Of a stretch of DNA of 23,852 bases, positions 7,449 to 14,802 are shown piece after piece. Position 1 is the stretch's first letter. Every line of letters starts with the position of its first letter. A program made the position numbers and the translations under genes. The notes beneath the pieces are model-generated. The model did not search any database, had not been told where the DNA came from, and saw only the letters and a program-made list of their open reading frames with translations. The stretch comes from DATAPE01 sp034667545 (GTDB lineage: Bacteria; Actinomycetota; CADDZG01; WHSQ01). The stretch is taken from the NCBI GenBank assembly GCA_034667545.1, contig JAXDJR010000069.1, positions 1 to 23,852 on the forward strand, written 5' to 3'.

Positions 7449-8194
7449 GCCTTTCGGAACGAGAGCTACAGGTGTCCGTGGACGGCCTCGTGCTCGCGGG
7501 CGGAGTGTGCCTTGCCGGCGAGCCGCGAGCAGGTGTCCTCCTTCTGCACGGGATCCCGTCGACAGCTCCGCCCGATCCCGAGGACGAGGGCTACCCGGGA
7601 CTGGCACGCCAGCTGGCGGCGGCAGGTTTCTCCGCTGCGTGGCTCAACATGCGCGCCGCAAGGCGGCAGCCTGGGTTCTTCTCGATAGAGGGGTGGGTGC
7701 ATGATGCCACCGCCGCAGTGACTGCTTTGGCAGAAAACGAGTTCCGGCGCCTCCCTTTGATCATCGCCGGATCATCGGCCGGAGGGGCGGTCGCGGCCGA
7801 GGTGGCGCGCCGCGAGCATGTCGTTGACGGCCTCATCTTGTTGGCGGCTCCCGCGGAATGGCTCAGTTTCGCAGCACATCCCGAGGCCGGCGTCGAACGG
7901 ATCACGCAGGATGCCGGGATGGCTGTGGCCCCCGAGGTTCACACCGACCCGTCTGCGTGGGGGGCCGAGTTCCGTCGGATCGCAACCGAGGAGTCGATAG
8001 GGGAGATCCGGTCTCCTGTCCTGATAGTGCACGGGGATGAGGATGCCGTCGTGCCGCCCGCGCACGCCGCGATGCTTTACGCACTTGCACCGCAAGCCGA
8101 GCTCCACATGATCTCCGGCGCGGGTCACCAACTGCGGCGAGATCCCAGAGCGGTTCAGATAGTGCTCGACTGGCTCGACCGGATGTGGCCATGA
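7445..8194 (+). CDS. Alpha/beta hydrolase
   Basis: 249-residue serine hydrolase of the alpha/beta fold, related to dienelactone hydrolase and peptidase-S9-like small esterases. The oxyanion segment LLHGIPS, the nucleophile elbow G-S-S111-A-G, the acid D200 in HGDEDAVVP and the general base H228 in GAGHQL form a complete triad. There is no signal peptide, so it is probably cytoplasmic. The start codon ATG overlaps the Usp stop (ATGA) and its own stop overlaps the next ATG in the same way. The substrate is not identifiable; the lid region (about residues 130-185) is short. Confidence 0.88.
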   Translation: MSLSERELQVSVDGLVLAGGVCLAGEPRAGVLLLHGIPSTAPPDPEDEGYPGLARQLAAAGFSAAWLNMRAARRQPGFFSIEGWVHDATAAVTALAENEFRRLPLIIAGSSAGGAVAAEVARREHVVDGLILLAAPAEWLSFAAHPEAGVERITQDAGMAVAPEVHTDPSAWGAEFRRIATEESIGEIRSPVLIVHGDEDAVVPPAHAAMLYALAPQAELHMISGAGHQLRRDPRAVQIVLDWLDRMWP

Positions 8195-8436
8195 CCGCGG
8201 CGGTGACTGCTTTCATCGTCATCGCGCTGGCGGTCGCAGGCCTCTTTGGGGTAGCAGCAGGTCTCGACCCCATGGCCGTGATCCTGTTTGCAGTGATCGC
8301 CGCGTTCGGAGTCCTTTCTATAGCTATCGCGCGCCGCATGAAGACCGGGACGATCGGACCTGTGGCCTGCACGCAGTGTGGTGGGGTCATCTCCGCCGGG
8401 GCCCCTTATTGCAAGCACTGCAACGCCCCCCGCTGA
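8191..8436 (+). CDS. Small membrane protein with C-terminal zinc ribbon
   Basis: 81-residue protein with two hydrophobic helices (about residues 4-25 and 28-48) and a C-terminal CxxC...CxxC knuckle (CTQCGGVISAGAPYCKHCNAPR), a typical treble/zinc-ribbon signature. The ATG at 8191 shares the ATGA overlap with the hydrolase stop. A GTG six bases earlier is possible but lacks support. Zinc-ribbon tails of this sort occur on many small membrane proteins of unknown role. It is the last member of the overlapped mntH cassette. Confidence 0.8.
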   Translation: MTAAVTAFIVIALAVAGLFGVAAGLDPMAVILFAVIAAFGVLSIAIARRMKTGTIGPVACTQCGGVISAGAPYCKHCNAPR

Positions 8437-8478
8437 ATCTCGGCCCAGGTCTTCCGTCGCGCCGAAGGTCCGGGAGGG

Positions 8479-8745
8479 CTAGAGCAACGAACTTTGGTTG
8501 CCTGGCTTCCGGGGCCCGCCCTCGGTCTGCTCGTCGAGGGCCGGATATTCGATCACCGCGACGACTCGCGTTGCCATAAACCGACCGCTGCGCACGATGA
8601 CCCCCGTGCGGGTTACTTCCGATACCTCTACGGTTCCGCGCACATTCGACACTTCCACCCGGCGGCCCGCCTTGGTTGCGACGATCTCGTAAGTCTTCGT
8701 CCCGTCTCCGATGTCGACAACGATCTCTACCCGGTCGCCTCTCAC
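8479..8745 (-). CDS. Hypothetical beta-rich protein
   Basis: Unrecognised minus-strand gene of 88 residues from GTG 8745. The frame stays open to an ATG at 8862, which would give 127 residues. The residue pattern alternates hydrophobic and charged positions (VEIVVDIGDGTKTYEIVAT, RRVEVSNVRGTVEVSEV, ATRVVAVIEY), as in a small beta-barrel or sandwich, whereas the opposite-strand frame looks non-coding. The longer version would run into the upstream region of lpdA, so I chose the shorter one; a weak GGCGGTGG lies 12 nt before the GTG. It converges on the zinc-ribbon gene and diverges from lpdA. No known domain recognised. Confidence 0.55.
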   Translation of the reverse strand: MRGDRVEIVVDIGDGTKTYEIVATKAGRRVEVSNVRGTVEVSEVTRTGVIVRSGRFMATRVVAVIEYPALDEQTEGGPRKPGNQSSLL

Positions 8746-8805
8746 GCCGTCATAGTCCCACCGCCGGAGTTTCTTTGCGAGGGGATAGGCCTCAGTCCTC
8801 CGCCT

Positions 8806-8811
8806 TAGAGT
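8806..8811 (+). promoter_or_regulatory. Possible -10 box upstream of lpdA
   Basis: TAGAGT matches TANNNT and lies in the divergent region before lpdA. It would give a leader of about 65 nt that contains the GGAGGT at 8873-8878. No -35 is clear, so this is tentative. Confidence 0.25.
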
Positions 8812-8882
8812 GGAGCACTCACCAGCGCAGCGCTCCAAGAGGAGAAACCCGATGCTCATCACCCTTGGACTCGGAGGTCCAG

Positions 8883-10307
8883 ATGGCAGCTAACCCCGAA
8901 GCTTTCGATGTCGTGATCCTGGGTGCCGGAAACGCCGGCTACTCGGCCGCCTTCCGGGCCCATGCCCTGGGGCTGAAGGTCGCCATGATCGAGAGGGACA
9001 AGGCGGGCGGGACGTGCCTGCACCGAGGCTGCATCCCCACCAAAGCTCTGCTGCACTCCGCCGACCTCGTCGACGAGATCAAGCACGCCGGCGATTTCGG
9101 CTTGCTGGTCAACGAACCTCAAGTTGACTGGGGCAAGGTCCAGGGGTTCAAGGACTCGGTGGTAAGCCGCATGTACAAGGGTCTGTCCGGCTTGATCACT
9201 CGGAAGAAGATCGAGTTGGTAAAGGGTGACGGACGCGTGGTTGATGCTCGCACTGTCTCGGTGAAGACCGAGGATGGCGAGCGGTCATTACGTGCCGACC
9301 GGGCACTTCTTCTCGCCACGGGCTCCTACGCCCGTGATCTGCCGTTTATCAAGGCCGACGGTAAGAAGGTCCAAAATTCCAACTCTGGGTTGGAGGCCAC
9401 CGACATCCCCGAGCACGTGATAGTCGTCGGCGGCAATTACATCGGACTCGAATTTGCCAGCATCTACCGATCGTTCGGTGCCGAGGTCGATGTTGTCGAG
9501 ATGCTCCCCAAGATCGCTCCCGCTGAAGATGACGACGTCTCAGAAGGGTTGCGAAGGCTCCTGGAGCGTCGCGGCATCCGATTCCATCTCGGCGTCACCG
9601 TCACCGGGGCGTCAACGAACGAGAACGGCGTTGCGGTTGAGATCGAGTCGGAGGGCAAGAGCGAAACGTTGACGGGCGACAGGATGTTCGTTGCTATCGG
9701 GCGCGGCCCCCGCACTGCGGACATCGGCCTCGAAGAGATCGGTGTGGAGATGGACCGCGGGTTCATCATCACCGATCAATCGTTCAGGACGAACATTGAT
9801 GGCGTCTTCGCTATCGGCGATGCGATCTTCATCCCGGACGCCGATTGGCCGCACCCACAGCTCGCTCATGTGGCCTTCCTCGAGGGCATGAAGGTCGCCG
9901 AGCGGATCGCCGGTGAGGACCCGGCTCCGATCGAATACCGCAACATCCCGCACATCATCTATTGCCAGCCCGAGGTCGCCGCCGTCGGCCTCACCGAGAA
10001 CAAAGCGAAAGAACTCGGCATGGACGTGGTTACGAAGCGGTACTCGTTCTCAGCCAACGCACGTGCTCTGATGCTCGGGGGCGGCCAGGGGTTCGTGAAG
10101 ACCGTGGCCGAGAAAGACGGAGCGGTCGTCGGCGTGCACATCCTCGGGCCTCGCGCGTCGGACCTCATCACCGAAGCCCAACTCGCCACGTCATGGGAGG
10201 CTTTCCCGTCAGAGCTCGCCGAGCTGATCCATCCTCATCCAACCCTTAGCGAGGTCGTGGGCGAGACCTTCCTGGAACTCGCCGGAAAGCCGTTACACGG
10301 CGCCTGA
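8883..10307 (+). CDS. lpdA: Dihydrolipoamide dehydrogenase (E3)
   Basis: FAD enzyme that reoxidises the lipoyl group of 2-oxoacid dehydrogenase complexes and reduces NAD. It has 474 residues. In order: the FAD motif GAGNAG near residue 14; the redox-active disulfide C45-x4-C50 in GGTCLHRGCIPTKALL; the NAD-binding motif around VVGGNYIGLEFA; the second FAD motif VFAIGDAI; and the dimer-interface catalytic His-Glu in HPHPTLSEVVGE. The NAD motif reads GGNYIG, with Asn at the central Gly of the usual GxGxxG. GGAGGT lies 4 nt before the ATG at 8883, which fixes the start although the frame is open further upstream. It heads a cluster encoding E2, E1-alpha, E1-beta and the two lipoylation enzymes. 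Confidence 0.95.
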   Translation: MAANPEAFDVVILGAGNAGYSAAFRAHALGLKVAMIERDKAGGTCLHRGCIPTKALLHSADLVDEIKHAGDFGLLVNEPQVDWGKVQGFKDSVVSRMYKGLSGLITRKKIELVKGDGRVVDARTVSVKTEDGERSLRADRALLLATGSYARDLPFIKADGKKVQNSNSGLEATDIPEHVIVVGGNYIGLEFASIYRSFGAEVDVVEMLPKIAPAEDDDVSEGLRRLLERRGIRFHLGVTVTGASTNENGVAVEIESEGKSETLTGDRMFVAIGRGPRTADIGLEEIGVEMDRGFIITDQSFRTNIDGVFAIGDAIFIPDADWPHPQLAHVAFLEGMKVAERIAGEDPAPIEYRNIPHIIYCQPEVAAVGLTENKAKELGMDVVTKRYSFSANARALMLGGGQGFVKTVAEKDGAVVGVHILGPRASDLITEAQLATSWEAFPSELAELIHPHPTLSEVVGETFLELAGKPLHGA

Positions 10308-10323
10308 GAGCGAGGCCGAGGGT

Positions 10324-10329
10324 TACGCT
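10324..10329 (+). promoter_or_regulatory. Possible -10 box of a promoter internal to the cluster
   Basis: TACGCT fits TANNNT in the 74-bp gap between lpdA and the E2 gene. It would start transcription near 10336, inside the small dyad at 10333-10344. Tentative. Confidence 0.25.
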
Positions 10330-10332
10330 GGA

Positions 10333-10344
10333 CCTCTTCAGAGG
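10333..10344 (+). repeat. Short inverted repeat upstream of the E2 gene
   Basis: CCTCT-TC-AGAGG, a 5-bp dyad with a 2-bp centre, lies across the predicted transcription start of the E2 gene. It may be an operator half-site pair or chance; the arm is short. Confidence 0.3.
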
Positions 10345-10381
10345 AAAACGGCGTCGATCGTCACGTATCGAAGGGGAGTTG

Positions 10382-11941
10382 ATGGCTGGTACCGAGATCA
10401 AGATGCCGCAGCTAGGTGAATCCGTTGTCGAAGGCACCATCAGTAAATGGCTGAAGAAGGAAGGCGAGACGATCGGGGAGGACGAGCTCCTCGTCGAGAT
10501 CTCCACCGACAAGGTCGACTCCGAGGTTCCTTCGTCTGCCTCGGGCGTGTTACAGAAGATCCTCGTTCCCGAAGGCGAGACGGTCTCGGTCGGCACTCCG
10601 ATCGCGGTGATCGGCGCCGAGGGCGACGGCCAGGCCAGCGAGGCCACCGCGTCGAGCGATACCGCGAGCGCAGCGACCGCAGGTAGTGATGGCCAGGCAG
10701 GTCAGGGCGGCTCCGACGCCTTGCAAGTACCACCTTCAGAGGGTTCCGACGAAGCCGCCCCGCCACAAGAAGAGACTGCCCAGCAAGAGTCGCCGGCGGC
10801 GAGCGCGGGGGAGCATCCCGCGGACGAACCTGCCTATGAACCTCAGCAACCGCAGACGCCGCGCGACCAGCCGGCGCGCGAGCCGTCACCTCAGGAGTCG
10901 GCCGAACCTGCCGACGGCACCCGTCGTGAATCGGCCGACGGCGATCAGTACGAACCCGCCCCGCACGCCGCAGCCTCTGCGGAGGGTGACTCTTCCAAGC
11001 GCGGGATCATCTCTCCGCTCGTGCGCCGGCTCGCCGACGAGAACGACGTAAACCTTCAAGAGGTAGGTGGCTCCGGGACCGGGGGACGGATCCGCAAGCA
11101 AGACGTGATGCGCTTCATCGAGGAGCGCAAGGCGCGGCCTCAGGCGCGGCCCGCGGCTTCCGCCGAACCAGCTCCCGAACCCCAGAGGCAGCCCGAAGAG
11201 GCCCCCCGACCGGCAGCTGCTGGACGCGAGGAGGTGGTGCCGTGGACGAACATCAGGCGCCGCACCGCCGAGCACATGGTGGCTTCGCACCTCGAAACCG
11301 CCCGCGCGTGGAACGCCGTCGAAGCCGACTGGACGGCTATCGCCGAGCTGCGCGCCCGGCACAAGGAAGCCTTCAAGAAACGTGAGGGTTTCGGTCTCAC
11401 ATACCTTCCGTTCTTGGCAAAGCTGGTGTGCGACACCTTGCTGGAGATGCCGGAGGTCAACTCCACTTATGACGAGGCGCAGCAGGCGAACGTCGTCAAG
11501 CACTATGTCAATCTCGGCATCGCCGTGGCCTTGGAAGGCGGCGGCTTGATCGTTCCTGTGGTTCAGCGCGCGGACGAGAAGACGGTGGTTGGACTGGCGC
11601 GCGCTATCAATGAGATCGTCACGAAGGCAAGGGGCAAGAAGCTTGTTCCCGACGACCTCGCGGGTGGAACCTTTACGATCACGAATCCGGGACCGTTCGG
11701 GTCGATCATCTCGGTACCGATCATCCCTCGCGGACAGACGGCTATCCTTGGCTTCGAGGCGATCGAGAAGCGCGTCGTCGTCACCGATGACGACGCGATA
11801 GCGATCCGCAGCATGGGTTTCCTGTCCATGTCGTGGGACCATCGCTCCATAGACGGCGCCGAGGCGGCCCGCTTCCTCGCCCGCTTACGGGAGCGCGTGA
11901 GCACCACCGACTTCGCCTCCGAGCTGGCTCACTACGGGTAG
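10382..11941 (+). CDS. 2-oxoacid dehydrogenase complex E2 (dihydrolipoyl acyltransferase)
   Basis: 519 residues with the classic E2 order. A single lipoyl domain (~1-80) has the lipoylated K44 in TDKVDSEVPS. A long Ala/Pro/Glu/Gln-rich linker (~85-200) follows. The E3/E1-binding domain starts at IISPLVRRLADENDV and contains GGRIRKQDV, and a second flexible linker leads to the acyltransferase domain (~285-519) with the catalytic DHRSIDGAEAARF near its end. The ATG at 10382 follows AAGGGGAG. The substrate acyl group (acetyl, succinyl or branched-chain) is not decided by sequence reading. The E1 partners encoded downstream are the two-subunit type used by pyruvate and branched-chain complexes, not the single-chain SucA type, so pyruvate or branched-chain 2-oxoacids are likelier than 2-oxoglutarate. 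Confidence 0.93.
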   Translation: MAGTEIKMPQLGESVVEGTISKWLKKEGETIGEDELLVEISTDKVDSEVPSSASGVLQKILVPEGETVSVGTPIAVIGAEGDGQASEATASSDTASAATAGSDGQAGQGGSDALQVPPSEGSDEAAPPQEETAQQESPAASAGEHPADEPAYEPQQPQTPRDQPAREPSPQESAEPADGTRRESADGDQYEPAPHAAASAEGDSSKRGIISPLVRRLADENDVNLQEVGGSGTGGRIRKQDVMRFIEERKARPQARPAASAEPAPEPQRQPEEAPRPAAAGREEVVPWTNIRRRTAEHMVASHLETARAWNAVEADWTAIAELRARHKEAFKKREGFGLTYLPFLAKLVCDTLLEMPEVNSTYDEAQQANVVKHYVNLGIAVALEGGGLIVPVVQRADEKTVVGLARAINEIVTKARGKKLVPDDLAGGTFTITNPGPFGSIISVPIIPRGQTAILGFEAIEKRVVVTDDDAIAIRSMGFLSMSWDHRSIDGAEAARFLARLRERVSTTDFASELAHYG

Positions 11942-11948
11942 GCCCGGC

Positions 11949-12713
11949 GTGTCCGAACGCTTGGACGAAAGCGCCCCGTTGCTCACAGCCGCCTGGTTCG
12001 GTTTGGTCCGATACGAGCCCGCGTGGGAGCGGCAGCGCGCGCTGTTTCTCTCGCGACTCGACGGTGATTGCGGTGACTCCGTGATGTTGCTCGAGCATCC
12101 TCCGACCTACACCTTGGGCAGGCGGACCGTTCCCGAAGACCTCGTCTACGGAGCTAACGAGTGTGCCGCGCGGGGCATCGAGATCTACAAGGTCGACCGC
12201 GGGGGCCGTGCGACCTATCACGGGCCCGGCCAGCTCGTGGGCTATCCGATCATGGCGCTCGGCGAGCGCTACGACGTGCTCAAGTACCTGCGCAACCTCG
12301 AAGAGGTACTGATCCGTACCGCAGCCGACTTCGGTGTTGAGGCCGGACGCGATCCTGAACACACGGGTGTATGGGTTGGATCGAACAAGATCGGCGCGAT
12401 CGGAGTGAAGATCACGCGCGGCATCACCATGCATGGCTTTGCCTTCAACGTGACTACCGACCTGAAGATGTTCGAAGGCATCGTTCCCTGCGGCATCGAA
12501 CAGAGATGGGTAACGTCACTCGAGGCGGAAGCCGGCACGCGTCTGTCGGTCAAGGACGTTGCGTCCCACGCGGCTGTGCACCTCGCCGAGGTCTTTGGGC
12601 GCACGCTGGTATGGACGCACCCTGAGGCGATGGGCGGCGCGGGCCGCGCCAAGGTGCGACAGGCAACCACAGAAGCGCGTCAAGGAGTGTCATTGTTCGG
12701 TCAGTCCAACTGA
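11949..12713 (+). CDS. lipB: Octanoyl-ACP:protein N-octanoyltransferase
   Basis: Transfers octanoate from acyl carrier protein to the lipoyl-domain lysine of E2, the first step of endogenous lipoylation. The family signature RGGRATYHGPGQLVGYPI is intact, as are the catalytic K154 (AIGVKI) and C181 (VPCGIEQRWVTSL). At 254 residues it is slightly longer than E. coli LipB, with a short C-terminal tail. The GTG start lies 7 bp after the E2 stop with no strong Shine-Dalgarno, suggesting translation coupled to E2. Its position between E2 and E1-alpha, with lipA at the end of the cluster, ties cofactor attachment to this complex. Confidence 0.96.
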   Translation: MSERLDESAPLLTAAWFGLVRYEPAWERQRALFLSRLDGDCGDSVMLLEHPPTYTLGRRTVPEDLVYGANECAARGIEIYKVDRGGRATYHGPGQLVGYPIMALGERYDVLKYLRNLEEVLIRTAADFGVEAGRDPEHTGVWVGSNKIGAIGVKITRGITMHGFAFNVTTDLKMFEGIVPCGIEQRWVTSLEAEAGTRLSVKDVASHAAVHLAEVFGRTLVWTHPEAMGGAGRAKVRQATTEARQGVSLFGQSN

Positions 12714-12727
12714 GGCGGAAGCAACCG

Positions 12728-12735
12728 AGGAGGGG
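12728..12735 (+). promoter_or_regulatory. Strong Shine-Dalgarno of the E1-alpha gene
   Basis: AGGAGGGG ends 6 nt before the ATG at 12742 and decides the start; the open frame extends about 180 bp further upstream into lipB. Confidence 0.75.
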
Positions 12736-12741
12736 CGAAAG

Positions 12742-13752
12742 ATGCCCAAGAAGAAGGATCAGCACACCGAGCTAGGTCTCAAGCAAGAAGATCTGCTCGA
12801 GATGTACAGATTCATGCTGCTTGGCAGACTGTGCGACGAGCGGCAATGGGGCTTCAACCGCCAGGGCAAGGCGCCGTTCGTGGTTCCGGTGTCCGGTCAC
12901 GAGGGGGCCCAGGTGGGATCCGGGTGGGCGTTCGAACGCGGCAAGGACGTGTTCTGCCCCTACTACCGGGATATGGCGCTCGTGCTCGTGGCAGGTTTCA
13001 GTGCAAGGGACGTCTTCCTCGGGCTCTTCGGCAAGAAAGACGATCCCTCTTCCGGCGGCCGCCAGATGCCGGCGCACTGGGGATCGGCGAAGCGCAACAT
13101 CATCACTGGCTCCTCCCCGATCGCAACGCAGGTGCTGCACGCGGCCGGGATCGCTTACTCCAAGAAGCTCAAGGGGGAAGACGCGGTGGTGGGCACGTGG
13201 TTCGGCGAGGGCGGCACGTCCGAGGGCGACTGGCACGGCGCTATGAACTTCGCCGGCATCCATCAACTCCCGATGGTGTTCATCTGCGAGAACAACCAGT
13301 ACGCGATCAGCGTGCACGAGTCCAAGCAGGTTGCAGGGCGCGTGTACAAGCGTGCGGAAGGCTATGGCATGCCTGGTGTGGAAGCCGACGGCAACAACGT
13401 TCTGGATGCCTTCCGCGTCACCAAGGAAGCTGTCGACCGCGCCCGGTCGGGCGGTGGCCCCTCCCTCATCGAATTGCGCACATACCGCTACTACTCGCAT
13501 ACCTCGGATGATGACGACCGCACCTACAGGACCCGGGAAGAGGTAGACGAGTGGAGAGCGAAGGATCCGATCCCTCGCTTCGAGGAGTACCTGAAGTCGG
13601 TGGAAATGCTTGACGACGCACGCATCGCCGAGATCCGCGACGAGACCCAGGCAGAGGTGGCGAGAGGCGCCCAGGAGGCGCAGGACGCCGACTTCCCAGA
13701 TCCCATCGACGCCATGAAGAACGTTTACGCCGAAAGCGAGGTGGCGTCGTGA
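12742..13752 (+). CDS. 2-oxoacid dehydrogenase E1 component, alpha subunit
   Basis: Thiamine-diphosphate-binding subunit of the heterotetrameric E1 decarboxylase, 336 residues. The ThDP/Mg motif is GEGGTSEGDWHGAMNFAG followed by the ENN end of the motif (VFICENNQYAIS), with the YYRDMALVL and RQMPAHWG segments seen in branched-chain and acetoin-type E1 alpha chains. The phosphorylation-loop region YRYYSHTSDDD has the His-Ser pair that contacts the cofactor in homologues. The stop overlaps the E1-beta GTG by four bases (GTGA), so alpha and beta are translationally coupled and should be made in equal amounts. The C-terminal ~30 residues are acidic. The exact 2-oxoacid substrate remains open. Confidence 0.92.
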   Translation: MPKKKDQHTELGLKQEDLLEMYRFMLLGRLCDERQWGFNRQGKAPFVVPVSGHEGAQVGSGWAFERGKDVFCPYYRDMALVLVAGFSARDVFLGLFGKKDDPSSGGRQMPAHWGSAKRNIITGSSPIATQVLHAAGIAYSKKLKGEDAVVGTWFGEGGTSEGDWHGAMNFAGIHQLPMVFICENNQYAISVHESKQVAGRVYKRAEGYGMPGVEADGNNVLDAFRVTKEAVDRARSGGGPSLIELRTYRYYSHTSDDDDRTYRTREEVDEWRAKDPIPRFEEYLKSVEMLDDARIAEIRDETQAEVARGAQEAQDADFPDPIDAMKNVYAESEVAS

Positions 13753-14732
13753 CCGAAAAGAACATGGTGCAGACGATCCGCGACACCCTGTTCGAGGAGA
13801 TGAAGCGAGATGAAAGGGTGCTGGTCCTGGGTGAGGATGTGGGCGCTCGTGGAGGTGTGTTCCGCGCGACGATGGGCTTCGTCGACGAGTTCGGTCAAGA
13901 CCGGGTGCTCGACACACCGCTGGACGAATGTCTCATCGCAGGTATCTCGATCGGGATGGCCATCGATGGGCTTCGCCCCGTTGCCGAAATGCAGTTCGCC
14001 GACTTCATCTTTCCGGCGTTCAACCAGATCGTTCAGGAGGCCGCGCGCATCCGGTACCGCTCGAACGGCGACTTCACGGTCCCCATGGTGATCCGGGCAC
14101 CCTATGGGGGCGGCGTGCACGGCGCGCTTTATCACTCGCAGTCGATCGAGGCGTTCTTTGCCCACGTGCCCGGGCTCAAAGTGGTAGCTCCCGTCACCCC
14201 TTATGACGCGAAGGGCATGCTGCTCCAAGCCATCGACGATCCGGACCCGGTCATCTTCCTCGAGCACAAGAAGACGTATCGCTCGATCAAGGGAGAGGTT
14301 CCCGACGAGCGCTACACGATCCCGTTCGGAAGGGCAGAGATCCGCCGGGAAGGCAGCGATGTCACGTGCGTGTCGTACGGATTGATGATGCATTACTGCC
14401 TCGAAGCCGCGGAACGACTGACCAGCGAAGGCGTCGATGTCGAGGTGATCGATCTCCGAAGCATGTATCCCCTCGACATGGAGACGGTGCTGAGCTCGGT
14501 GGGAAAGACAGGCAAGGCGATGATCGTCTACGAAGACAACAAGTTCCTGGGGCTGGGGGCCGAAGTGGCCGCCCAGATCGCCGAAAACGCGCTGTTCGAG
14601 CTTGACGGACCCATCGTGCGGATCGGCGGCCCCCACGTGCCGGCGATGCCCTATTCGCCGACGCTAGAACACTGGTTCCTGCCCGATGCCGATCGCATAG
14701 AACAAGAGATGCGCAAGCTAGCCGAGTTCTGA
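13749..14732 (+). CDS. 2-oxoacid dehydrogenase E1 component, beta subunit
   Basis: 327-residue beta chain that completes the E1 active site and contacts E2. Family segments are in order: VLVLGEDVGARGGVFRAT near the N-terminus, DTPLDECLIAGISIGMAIDG, MQFADFIFPAFNQIV, then the transketolase C-terminal domain (~200-327) with VEVIDLRSMYPLD. The GTG start overlaps the E1-alpha stop by four bases. Length and motifs match two-subunit pyruvate/branched-chain E1 enzymes. It acts in the cytoplasm together with the E2, E3 and lipoylation enzymes encoded in the same cluster. The 70 bp that follow, before lipA, contain two short palindromes (14734-14743 and 14744-14751) but no clear terminator. Confidence 0.93.
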   Translation: MTEKNMVQTIRDTLFEEMKRDERVLVLGEDVGARGGVFRATMGFVDEFGQDRVLDTPLDECLIAGISIGMAIDGLRPVAEMQFADFIFPAFNQIVQEAARIRYRSNGDFTVPMVIRAPYGGGVHGALYHSQSIEAFFAHVPGLKVVAPVTPYDAKGMLLQAIDDPDPVIFLEHKKTYRSIKGEVPDERYTIPFGRAEIRREGSDVTCVSYGLMMHYCLEAAERLTSEGVDVEVIDLRSMYPLDMETVLSSVGKTGKAMIVYEDNKFLGLGAEVAAQIAENALFELDGPIVRIGGPHVPAMPYSPTLEHWFLPDADRIEQEMRKLAEF

Positions 14733-14802
14733 TCTCGCGCGAGGGGTACCCATAGGTCACTCCGCGACCACGAAGACTGACCAGAGAGAGCAAACTGACG
14801 AC

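Noticed and set aside
10640..10980. Ala/Pro/Glu/Gln-rich stretch as a possible repeat element or foreign insert
   Set aside because: It is the normal flexible linker between the lipoyl and E3-binding domains of E2 and stays in frame.
10886..11842. 318-residue antisense frame over E2
   Set aside because: Shadow of the E2 catalytic domain; low-complexity Arg/Asp/His composition and no recognisable motif.
14734..14751. Adjacent palindromes CTCGCGCGAG and GGGTACCC after E1-beta as a terminator
   Set aside because: Arms too short, no usable loop and no T-run; chance occurrence is likely in this GC range.
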